Part shown: positions 1 through 6,238 of the stretch, in pieces
Position numbering within the stretch: position 1 is the first letter of the stretch
How the letters are laid out: each line of letters begins with the position of its first letter
Virus record (IMG/VR): IMGVR_UViG_3300042154_000311
Location: 1 to 31,626 of that record
Length of the DNA: 31,626 bases
Strand: one strand, 5' to 3'
Origin: a virus
The notes under the pieces: model-generated
Told to the model about the DNA's origin: nothing
Databases searched by the model: none
What the model saw: only the letters and a program-made list of their open reading frames with translations
Position numbers and translations under genes: made by a program

Positions 1-644
1 TATTTCTTAGGCATCTCATAGATAGACTGCCATGTAGAAATAATCAAATCTGTTTCTGGAATCTTACTTTCGCCACCATAAATTTTTTGGCAGTGTTTAC
101 TTACATCCCAACCATTCTTAGATGAATAGTTTTCAAAGTCACTATACATCTGAGTGACTAGATTAATCGTTGGGACAATTAACAATCCGCGCTTCTTACC
201 TGTGTTCAACAGGTGGCGAATCATCATGTAGATTATAAGCGACTTGCCACTCGCGGTCGGTGATACGAGTACAGTTCTTTTTTTTGTAAGTCCGACGCTA
301 GACGCAAGATACTGATAATCTCTTGGCTCCATCGAAAGCGAGAGAGCAGTTGCAAGGTTCTTCGTGTCGATCGGAAAGACTTCCTTTTCTTCGTCGAATT
401 CATATGAATAATTCCTCTGCTTACAGAACTCTCGAATATAGCGTTCGAGACCTGCATAAATTTGTTTGGTACGGAGATTCAACAGCCTAATTTTGCCGTC
501 CCAATATTTATTGCGGAATGCTGGTGAAAATTGATATCCTGGAGTCGAGAATGTAAAAAATTCTGACATCTCTTGAAGAATACCATCTTCTGCGTTTACT
601 TGCACATAGATGTTATTGAGTTTTTCAACCTTCACATCACACAT
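1..644 (-). CDS. uvsW: UvsW-like recombination DNA helicase, N-terminal part (cut by window edge)
   Basis: This reading frame stays open to the left edge; 214 codons of the N-terminal part are visible. The opening 60 residues match the T4 UvsW N-terminal domain, including the F-x-N/P-x-FR-x(3)-WDG-x-IRLL signature around residues 41-55. Helicase motifs follow: a Q-motif-like EPRDYQ (106-111), Walker A SPTASGKS (128-135), motif Ia LIVPTINLVTQM (155-166) and STWQS (203-207). UvsW is a superfamily 2 helicase that unwinds branched DNA and R-loops and helps switch from origin-dependent to recombination-dependent replication in T4. The ATG at 644 shares one base with the uvsY stop (TGATG), which implies translational coupling. 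The DEAD-like box and C-terminal RecA domain lie outside the window. Confidence 0.93.
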   Translation of the reverse strand, partial: MCDVKVEKLNNIYVQVNAEDGILQEMSEFFTFSTPGYQFSPAFRNKYWDGKIRLLNLRTKQIYAGLERYIREFCKQRNYSYEFDEEKEVFPIDTKNLATALSLSMEPRDYQYLASSVGLTKKRTVLVSPTASGKSLIIYMMIRHLLNTGKKRGLLIVPTINLVTQMYSDFENYSSKNGWDVSKHCQKIYGGESKIPETDLIISTWQSIYEMPKK

Positions 645-1087
645 CAACGAGCACCCTGAATGAACTTCTCCCAGTCCATATATGCGCGCAACTGATAAGT
701 TCTAGCATTTAGTTCTTTCATAACGTTTTCACAAAACTTGGCTGTTTCTTCATGATAAGATTGCTTGCGTTTGAGTTTGTTTAGATCATCATCTGCGTCA
801 ATATATACAGCGATATCTGACTTCAGAGTAAACCGAAACGGTTCCCAACCCAACGAATCAAGTTGTTCTTGGTCCATTTTGCCTGTGTAATATTCCCACT
901 TGAGTTTTTTGATTCGATTGAACTCAAGAGCACATTTGCGTGCTGACAGATTGTGCAATGACAAGTATTTGTTATACTTGTTGTGTAGCAACGGAATACG
1001 AATGATCTCTTTGCCTGGCTCGGTTGAATCAACTTCACTGTCTCTTTCCCATTGTTTGATAATTTCATCTAATGGAGGAGTTTCCAT
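644..1087 (-). CDS. uvsY: UvsY-like recombination mediator
   Basis: A protein of 147 aa with the size and layout of T4 UvsY (137 aa): a charged N-terminus, a central K-rich helix followed by a YYTGK segment (T4 has YYSGR), and a C-terminal helical stretch. UvsY loads the UvsX recombinase onto single-stranded DNA coated with gp32 during recombination-dependent replication. The frame could begin six bases upstream at a TTG (1093). I chose the ATG at 1087 because GAG lies seven bases before it. The gene is followed by uvsW with a one-base overlap and preceded by a sigma70-like promoter in a 120-base gap, so the pair probably forms its own earlier-expressed unit, separate from the late structural genes. 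Confidence 0.9.
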   Translation of the reverse strand: METPPLDEIIKQWERDSEVDSTEPGKEIIRIPLLHNKYNKYLSLHNLSARKCALEFNRIKKLKWEYYTGKMDQEQLDSLGWEPFRFTLKSDIAVYIDADDDLNKLKRKQSYHEETAKFCENVMKELNARTYQLRAYMDWEKFIQGAR

Positions 1088-1115
1088 AAACAATCTCGCA
1101 TAAAAAAGATAGTTT

Positions 1116-1144
1116 ATTATATAAAAATGCTAGATAAAAAGCAA
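1116..1144 (-). promoter_or_regulatory. Sigma70-like promoter for uvsY-uvsW
   Basis: On the minus strand there is a perfect -10 box TATAAT (1116-1121), a spacer of exactly 17 bases, and a -35 box TTGCTT (1139-1144, three of six consensus bases). It lies about 30 bases before the uvsY ATG in the 120-base gap after gp3. This would give early or middle expression of the recombination genes using host sigma factor, unlike the late boxes elsewhere. A second TATTAT-like stretch lies near 1190. The 1088-1213 gap holds nothing else that I recognise. Confidence 0.6.
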
Positions 1145-1213
1145 CTATATGCAATAGTTTGACTGGTTGGCTGTAAGAGATATAATAGACTATGTCGAAG
1201 ATGAATGGGTTAC

Positions 1214-1756
1214 TCAAATTCTCTCATAGTTAAAGTATGAGAATCTAAAAGTTGCATCAGCGGTTATGATATTCTCAGCGCTGTCTCCTGAGGCAAACGA
1301 CAACGAGCCAACAGTTGTAGGGAACAGGTCGACCAATTTTACGCGGAAATTTGGATTGTTTTTGTTTGTATAAATTGTCAGCGTTGCATCTGAGTACACT
1401 GCTGGGCGTGTTTGTATTGCGCGAAGATTTGGTGCTGGGTTTGTACGCGCAAGATTGACATATTCTTCAAAATTTGTAGGGAACGTTGCGCCTCGAATCC
1501 AGTCATGTAACTCTGTCCATGCACGCAAGTCTTCGTCAACCAAGAACGTAATATTAAACGTGTCATAAATTGCCTTTTCTCCAGGCAAATATAACTCCAC
1601 GAATGGCGTTGGCATAGGAATTTCAGTAAGAGAGATTCCTGGAAGATTTGCACTGTTACAAAAGTATGTAACACCTGGGAGTCGCGAGAACGTCACGCGA
1701 AACTTTGTGCTTTGTAGCAAATCTGTGTTAATTGGATTTCTATTTAATACAGTCAT
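1214..1756 (-). CDS. 3: Tail tube terminator / tail completion protein, T4 gp3 homologue
   Basis: A protein of 180 aa, close to T4 gp3 (176 aa). Shared features recalled from T4 gp3 are an LPGI segment (38-41), a YDTFNITFLVDEDLRAW stretch (64-80) that parallels T4's EYDPLIVRFIVDEELKSW, a W-rich helix ending near residue 87, and a C-terminal strand pattern ending in FSYFNYERI. gp3 caps the tail tube at its head-proximal end and stops tube polymerisation; the fold belongs to the tail-tube superfamily that also includes gp19 and gp54. Its place directly after gp23 and before uvsY fits the arrangement of aquatic T4-like phages. It sits behind the gp23 terminator with its own late-type box. A generic gp19 paralogue is the alternative call. 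Confidence 0.82.
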   Translation of the reverse strand: MTVLNRNPINTDLLQSTKFRVTFSRLPGVTYFCNSANLPGISLTEIPMPTPFVELYLPGEKAIYDTFNITFLVDEDLRAWTELHDWIRGATFPTNFEEYVNLARTNPAPNLRAIQTRPAVYSDATLTIYTNKNNPNFRVKLVDLFPTTVGSLSFASGDSAENIITADATFRFSYFNYERI

Positions 1757-1777
1757 CGTTATTCCTCTGTATCAAAT

Positions 1778-1785
1778 TATTTAGG
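1778..1785 (-). promoter_or_regulatory. Late-promoter-like box (CCTAAATA) for gp3
   Basis: The octamer CCTAAATA on the minus strand lies 22 bases before the gp3 ATG and immediately after the U-tract of the gp23 terminator. It differs from the T4 late box TATAAATA at the first two positions. The same octamer precedes gp13. The position between a terminator and a start codon makes a promoter role plausible. Confidence 0.5.
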
Positions 1786-1789
1786 TAAT

Positions 1790-1818
1790 AAAAAAGGGGG
1801 AGACTTTCGTCTCCCCCC
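1790..1818 (-). terminator. Intrinsic terminator after gp23
   Basis: Read on the minus strand: a 9-bp perfect GC-rich stem (1796-1804 pairing with 1809-1817), a GAAA tetraloop, then six T (1790-1795). It begins about 40 bases after the gp23 stop. This is the only textbook Rho-independent terminator in the window. It would stop transcripts running from gp22-gp23 before gp3. Confidence 0.93.
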
Positions 1819-1860
1819 TCAGTCACATTGCCTTATTATTTTTATTAAGTTGGCAAATTA

Positions 1861-3159
1861 TTACTGGTTGATGTTCAACACAGCAAACTTACGGTAGTAG
1901 TAGTTCTCGCCTGTTGCGATTGTACCGCTTCCTGAGCCTTGTGCGAATGGATTTGCGACCATGCCGTAGCGAGTCTTGAATCCAACCTTTGGCTGGTAGT
2001 TGTCTGGGTCGATAGCACGTACCATCTGTAGAGGAACGTATGGGCAGTAGAACAAGCCAGCGTCATATGGTGAGCTGCCCTTGTATCCGACTACGACATA
2101 GTCTGAACTTGCTACAGAATATGGATCAACATAAACCTTAATGCGTCCGAATAGCGTACCTGCGAAGGTATTGCCTGTATCGTCAACAGTTAGGTTGGTG
2201 TTGTTTGATAGTGCTGAGTTATAGTCAAGAAGACCTGTCATTGCAAGAGCTGAAGCCACATCGGTTGAAACGATGAGGAGATTGCCCTTACCACGACGTG
2301 TATCCTTCGCGATCTTGTTGCTTGCGCGTTCGATTGCGAATAGGAGGCTCTTGTACTTTTCTACCTGCCAGCGACCTGATGTATCAGTGTTGCTTGATAG
2401 GTTGAATGCTGCTGTTGCAGCTCCTAGGATGCCGACGTTTGCTGTAGCATAGACTGTACGAACAACTTCGCGGTTGATTTCTGCAAGAATTTCTGTTGAC
2501 AAAATGTTTGTCAATTCTGTTTCTGCGTCTAGACCGTGAATTGCCTTGAGGTCTTGTGCAAGTTCCATTGTGTAGGATGCTTGTAGACCGCGTGTCTTTG
2601 CTGTGACAGATACGCGCTCGATTGAGAACGCCATATTTGCCATATTCTTCGTTTCGAAGTTTGCAGTTGTGTCGCCTGTACCAGTGTTTGCCATTGTCAT
2701 TGCAGCAACGTTCTGGCTGAGTGATACGATTGCGTTTGCAACTGTACCATTGCCGTTTGTTCCTGCGAACACTGTGTTTGCTTCGTTGTAGAATGCTTCT
2801 GCGCCATCTGGTGCTGAGTAACGTGTGCGCATTGCGAAGATAAGTCCTGTTGGACCTGTCATTGGCTGCACGCCACAGATATCATATGCCATTAGGTTTG
2901 GAAGAGCACGACGTACCAATCCGATTAGGATTGGGTCGAAGCCTTGGATGTTGCCTGAAGATGGTGATGTTGGAGCAACGTTTACTGGTGTTGCTTCAAA
3001 CAAACGACCCATATTCACTGCTTCTTCGTGTAGGGCGCGTTCTTGGTTCTCTAGAACTAGGGCAGTTACAGCACGCTTGTAGTTATCTGTAATCTTTGGG
3101 AGTTCTGGGTGATCAAGAACAGGAGCCCACTTCTTTGCATGTGTTTCATTTAGATACAT
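1861..3159 (-). CDS. 23: Major capsid protein gp23
   Basis: A protein of 432 aa (T4 gp23 has 521). The N-terminus (KKWAPVLDHPELPKI) and the block GFDPILIGLVRRALPNLMAYD around residues 73-93 are hallmarks of T4-type gp23, as is the downstream GVQPMTGPTGLIFAM. It forms the HK97-fold hexamers of the head. A prohead-protease site L-F-E|A is visible at residues 53-56, which would remove a 55-residue delta peptide, shorter than the 65 residues removed in T4. An SD-like GGAG lies about ten bases before the ATG. I see no late box of its own, so it probably reads through from the gp22 promoter. A strong terminator follows. No gp24 vertex paralogue occurs in this window. Confidence 0.97.
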   Translation of the reverse strand: MYLNETHAKKWAPVLDHPELPKITDNYKRAVTALVLENQERALHEEAVNMGRLFEATPVNVAPTSPSSGNIQGFDPILIGLVRRALPNLMAYDICGVQPMTGPTGLIFAMRTRYSAPDGAEAFYNEANTVFAGTNGNGTVANAIVSLSQNVAAMTMANTGTGDTTANFETKNMANMAFSIERVSVTAKTRGLQASYTMELAQDLKAIHGLDAETELTNILSTEILAEINREVVRTVYATANVGILGAATAAFNLSSNTDTSGRWQVEKYKSLLFAIERASNKIAKDTRRGKGNLLIVSTDVASALAMTGLLDYNSALSNNTNLTVDDTGNTFAGTLFGRIKVYVDPYSVASSDYVVVGYKGSSPYDAGLFYCPYVPLQMVRAIDPDNYQPKVGFKTRYGMVANPFAQGSGSGTIATGENYYYRKFAVLNINQ

Positions 3160-3187
3160 GTTAGATACTCCGTTCTGTTAATATACT

Positions 3188-4279
3188 TCACTTTGGAAGT
3201 GTTTTTGAGATTGCTTTAACATAATTTGCCATATACGAAGGAACGTCTACTTCTGGCTGCGCTTCAGACGTCTCTGCTGCTGCCGTTACCTCACTCACGA
3301 CTTTCTTATTTGGGAAGTAGTTCTCGCGAATTACTGCGAGCTTATTATTAAACTCACCTTCTGTGGTGAACTCCACGCCCTCTGCGAGCGATTTCATTTT
3401 CGCGATTTGCGTTTCGGTTAGACCTTCGCAAACCTTACGAATTGATTCATTTTTCTTGGCTTCGTTGAGTTCTTTTGAAAGAGCTGACAACTTCTCGGCA
3501 GATGCTGCAGCAGCTTCTTCTAACTCAACAACCTTTTCAGCAAGTGATTCAGCAACTTCGAGCTTCTCTTCTGGAAGGTCGATGTAGTGCTCTGCGAATA
3601 GATTCTTTAGACCATTAATAAAGTCTTCAGAAAGTTCTGCGCGGAGACCTGATTCAATTGCAACTTCGTTGTCCTTGACCCACTGCTCAACGACATAGTT
3701 TAGATACTCGTCAACTTGCTCAGCAAGTTCAACTCTAATACCTTCAACTGCTTCTTCTAGGATTTTGTCGTTGTCAGAAATGACATCTTCAACAATCTTT
3801 TCAACGCGAGACTGAACAGCTGCTTCGAAAATTGTTGTTGCTTTTGTACGGAATTCTTCGGATAGTGATTCGCCATTGAATAGAGCATCAACGTCTTCCT
3901 TCATGGAACCCTTGTGCTTGGCAACCATACCCTTCATCATTACTTTCTTGGCTTCTTCAAGATCTTCTTCTTCGTCTTCCATCTCTTCGTCATCTTTTTC
4001 AGACTTAGATTCGGCAACAACATCAGTTGACTCTGGAGCTTCTACTTCTTCCATAGCATCTGTTTTGGCTGACTTTGCGTCGCCCTTTGCTGTTGGTTCT
4101 GCTGCCTTCGATACTGAAGCAGCTGCTTTCTTTCCAACTTCTCCACCAGCTGGATCTGAAGTTGTTGCACCACCAAGGTCTTCTTCTTCGCCTGGTAGTT
4201 TTGCGGTTGGTTCTTTGCTTGCTGATCCAAGTGATGCCTTGAGGATTTCAGCAGCAGATTCTGTAAGCGACTTTGTCAT
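3188..4279 (-). CDS. 22: Prohead scaffold (core) protein gp22
   Basis: A protein of 363 aa, clearly longer than T4 gp22 (269). The sequence is highly acidic and helical: an Ala/Glu/Lys-rich N-terminal third, an acid run at residues 93-110 (mostly D/E), then long coiled-coil-like stretches rich in E, A, L and V up to about residue 290, and a C-terminal tail. gp22 forms the internal core on which gp23 assembles, and it is degraded by gp21. An L-T-E|S protease-type site is present at residues 5-8. Position between gp21 and gp23 is the T4 order. A perfect late box precedes it, with AGGAG shortly before the ATG. Confidence 0.93.
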   Translation of the reverse strand: MTKSLTESAAEILKASLGSASKEPTAKLPGEEEDLGGATTSDPAGGEVGKKAAASVSKAAEPTAKGDAKSAKTDAMEEVEAPESTDVVAESKSEKDDEEMEDEEEDLEEAKKVMMKGMVAKHKGSMKEDVDALFNGESLSEEFRTKATTIFEAAVQSRVEKIVEDVISDNDKILEEAVEGIRVELAEQVDEYLNYVVEQWVKDNEVAIESGLRAELSEDFINGLKNLFAEHYIDLPEEKLEVAESLAEKVVELEEAAAASAEKLSALSKELNEAKKNESIRKVCEGLTETQIAKMKSLAEGVEFTTEGEFNNKLAVIRENYFPNKKVVSEVTAAAETSEAQPEVDVPSYMANYVKAISKTLPK

Positions 4280-4305
4280 TGTTTTAACTCCTAAAGAAGT
4301 AAATA

Positions 4306-4313
4306 TATTTATA
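4306..4313 (-). promoter_or_regulatory. T4-type late promoter box (TATAAATA) for gp22-gp23
   Basis: A perfect match to the T4 late box TATAAATA on the minus strand, 27 bases before the gp22 ATG, inside the 38-base gap after gp21. A good SD (AGGAG) lies between box and start. It probably drives the scaffold and major capsid genes up to the terminator at 1790-1818. Confidence 0.82.
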
Positions 4314-4317
4314 AAAT

Positions 4318-4962
4318 TTAAAGTTTTGACACGAAGTTCGTAAAGATCTTCAATGCAACTTCATCTAATTGCTTTTGTTTGGCGCGTTTAATCTCTTCAT
4401 AATAAGCGTTAATGTCAATTTCTTTGACCTTACCGTTATCCCATACCCACTCTTTACCTTCCATAATGCCTTGTACAAAAGCGCCTGGTGCGGACGGATC
4501 CGCTACGATATCTGCCGCTGTGGCTAGATAATAATCGTCTTGTACCACATTGACACCATTCACTTCTTTAAGTGAACCCATGCCACGTGACGATACACCA
4601 AGAGTAGCACCGCCTTCCATAAGGGATTTAGCGATCTTACCCATTGGTGTTTCTAAAATCTTTGCTTTACCTATAAAGACATTGTCTTCTTGCTTGAGGT
4701 TTGTGATAAGATGAGAAACGCGATCTAGATTAATGCTAGGTGAATCTGGGTGACCGAGTTCACCGAATGCGCGGTTCTTTTGAACATACTCTTCATTGTA
4801 ACGTCCAACTTCGCGCGCGAGCGTTTCTGTCTTATACAAACGACCATTCTTATTCTTGGCTTCAGCCACTAGGAATGGACCTTGAATGTAAAGTGTCTTA
4901 ACACCGTTTTTTTCTTCAGTGATTAACTTTACTTCTTCGATGGTTTCTGTGATTAGTTTCAT
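4318..4962 (-). CDS. 21: Prohead maturation protease gp21
   Basis: A protein of 214 aa, equal in size to T4 gp21 (212). It shows the His/Ser protease layout of herpes-type prohead proteases: GELGHP with candidate catalytic His71, LGVSSRG with candidate Ser124/Ser125, and a conserved DIVADPSAPGA segment at 151-161. The enzyme sits in the prohead core and cuts scaffold, core proteins and gp23 after L/I-x-E. Its own N-terminus contains I-T-E sites (about residues 4-6 and 14-16), suitable for self-processing. It overlaps the preceding basic gene by four bases (ATGA). Confidence 0.95.
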   Translation of the reverse strand: MKLITETIEEVKLITEEKNGVKTLYIQGPFLVAEAKNKNGRLYKTETLAREVGRYNEEYVQKNRAFGELGHPDSPSINLDRVSHLITNLKQEDNVFIGKAKILETPMGKIAKSLMEGGATLGVSSRGMGSLKEVNGVNVVQDDYYLATAADIVADPSAPGAFVQGIMEGKEWVWDNGKVKEIDINAYYEEIKRAKQKQLDEVALKIFTNFVSKL

Positions 4963-5273
4963 TTTAACCCCAATGCCTTTCTTCGGCGTAGTGATCTTTT
5001 TCTTTTAATCATCGCACGAGCTGCTTTTGCTTTGCGTTTGATTTTTGCTTTACGCTGAGAGATTCTTCTCTTTAGTCTCTCAGAAGAAGTCATACGAACC
5101 ACTTTACCACCACGAATTGTATAACCTTTAACTGCTGAAAATTTCTTTCTTCGTTGTACTGTAACTTTACCTTTTACAGTACGCACACGCGCACGAATTA
5201 ATTTTGTACGACCCATGCGAACAACATTGCGCGCTTCACTGATTATTCTTTTTACTACAGACAAAACACTCAT
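4959..5273 (-). CDS. Very basic prohead core protein, positional equivalent of gp68
   Basis: A protein of 104 aa in which about 40 residues are Lys or Arg and only two are acidic (both Glu). No fold is recognisable; the C-terminal half is an almost continuous K/R helix. It lies between the 266-aa protein and gp21, where T4 has the core gene 68, with ATGA overlaps at both ends. The N-terminus ends in R-I-I-S-E|A (residues 9-14), a gp21-type I-x-E cleavage site, which suggests it enters the prohead and is trimmed. A DNA-neutralising internal protein is my inference; homology to gp68 itself is not demonstrated. Confidence 0.68.
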   Translation of the reverse strand: MSVLSVVKRIISEARNVVRMGRTKLIRARVRTVKGKVTVQRRKKFSAVKGYTIRGGKVVRMTSSERLKRRISQRKAKIKRKAKAARAMIKRKRSLRRRKALGLK

Positions 5274-6070
5274 TTGCCACCAATTGTAAAGTTGACTTTA
5301 CTTAATGCAAAATGTGCTGCTTTAGTAAATCTTTTTGGATCTTTTAACATCTCAGCAAACTTTTGTTGGTTTTCTGGATTTAATGCACCATGTACCATAT
5401 GAATTGCTTTTGCTGCACCGTGACTAACTTTGAGTTTAGAACCGTCAGCAAACTTAAAGTGTTTTGCGTGAGATGTTACATTGTCTTGCTGAGCATATTT
5501 TGCAACTTGTTCTAGACTTTCCATTACATCTTCAACATCTTCTGACACGCCAACTAACTCTTTCTCTGGACCAGCAGAAGAATATGGAACTGTAAACGAC
5601 ATTCCTAACTTCTCATTTTGATATAAAGCAACACGTTTTCCGTCTGGGAAAATTCTAACACCACGACGCTTTAACACCAATATCATTGGTGGATCGTTAA
5701 ATGTTGCTTCGGTAATATAATCGTCGCGAGAAATTTCGTAACCATTCATAAGATTACGACGAACAGCTGCTGTAGATTGCTGAGAACCAAGAGCTGCTGC
5801 AGCTGTAGATTGATAGTAACGATTTAGAACATCGCGTTGATTGCGTGGAAGTTTTGCTACATCACCAACTTTTGCGTGACGCACCATCGCAACTTTAAGT
5901 GCAGGCAACTCACTGGTCTTCATCAAACCAGCGCGAACAAGCTGAGCAATACGCTGTGCTTGTGTTCTATTCTGCGTTTGTTGCGACTTCTGCTGCTGGT
6001 TCGGCGTTGGCGTCTGTTGTGTTGCCATCGCTGCTTCCGTCAACTTCGATCGTAGGTTCTGTAGTTTCAT
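5270..6070 (-). CDS. Putative internal virion or core protein with capsid-targeting-like leader
   Basis: A protein of 266 aa that I do not recognise as a named T4 protein. Its start MKLQNLRSKLTE|A resembles the short leaders of T4 internal proteins and Alt (MK-x(7-9)-L/I-x-E|A), which target cargo to the prohead and are removed by gp21. A Gln/Thr-rich linker (residues 15-40) follows. Then comes a folded part with RRGVRIFPDGKRVALY (about 134-149) and KLGMSFTVPYSS (153-164), and a C-terminal helical domain with KFADGSKLKVSHGAAKAIH. It overlaps the gp67-like gene by 104 bases. A second ATG at 6028, with GGAAG five bases upstream, could make a form lacking the leader. Position between gp67 and gp21 supports a head role. 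Confidence 0.72.
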   Translation of the reverse strand: MKLQNLRSKLTEAAMATQQTPTPNQQQKSQQTQNRTQAQRIAQLVRAGLMKTSELPALKVAMVRHAKVGDVAKLPRNQRDVLNRYYQSTAAAALGSQQSTAAVRRNLMNGYEISRDDYITEATFNDPPMILVLKRRGVRIFPDGKRVALYQNEKLGMSFTVPYSSAGPEKELVGVSEDVEDVMESLEQVAKYAQQDNVTSHAKHFKFADGSKLKVSHGAAKAIHMVHGALNPENQQKFAEMLKDPKRFTKAAHFALSKVNFTIGGK

Positions 6071-6227
6071 CAGATGTTTCTTCTGTACCGAGTAAATTTG
6101 ATGCGATTTCTACTTTCTTAATTTCTAATGCGTCTGTAACTTTAGCAGCCATTGCTTGTTGAAATGCAGCAGTGGTTGCTTCTTTGTCACCAGATAATGC
6201 TAAATTCACGAGTTCTAATGTGTCCAT
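5967..6227 (-). CDS. 67: Small acidic prohead core protein, gp67-like
   Basis: A protein of 86 aa (T4 gp67 has 80). The N-terminal half is a helix with AFQQAMAAKVTDALEIKKVEIA (about residues 21-42, described in part) that recalls T4 gp67's KMFAEAMAAR segment. The C-terminal half is acidic and Thr/Glu/Ala-rich, as in the T4 protein, which is cut into internal peptides by gp21. It follows portal gene 20 after 11 bases with a good SD (GGAG seven bases before the ATG), exactly as in T4. Its last 104 bases are read in another frame by the next gene, an unusually long overlap for this cluster. Confidence 0.75.
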   Translation of the reverse strand: MDTLELVNLALSGDKEATTAAFQQAMAAKVTDALEIKKVEIASNLLGTEETSDETTEPTIEVDGSSDGNTTDANAEPAAEVATNAE

Positions 6228-6238
6228 AACTACTCCAA

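Noticed and set aside
505-512. AATAAATA octamer in uvsW
   Set aside because: It lies inside conserved UvsW codons (N-K-Y-W), far from any start codon.
1214-1756. Second gp19 tail tube gene after gp23
   Set aside because: The fold is related, but the FLVDEDLRAW block and the length match gp3 better, and gp3 is expected at this position in aquatic T4-like phages.
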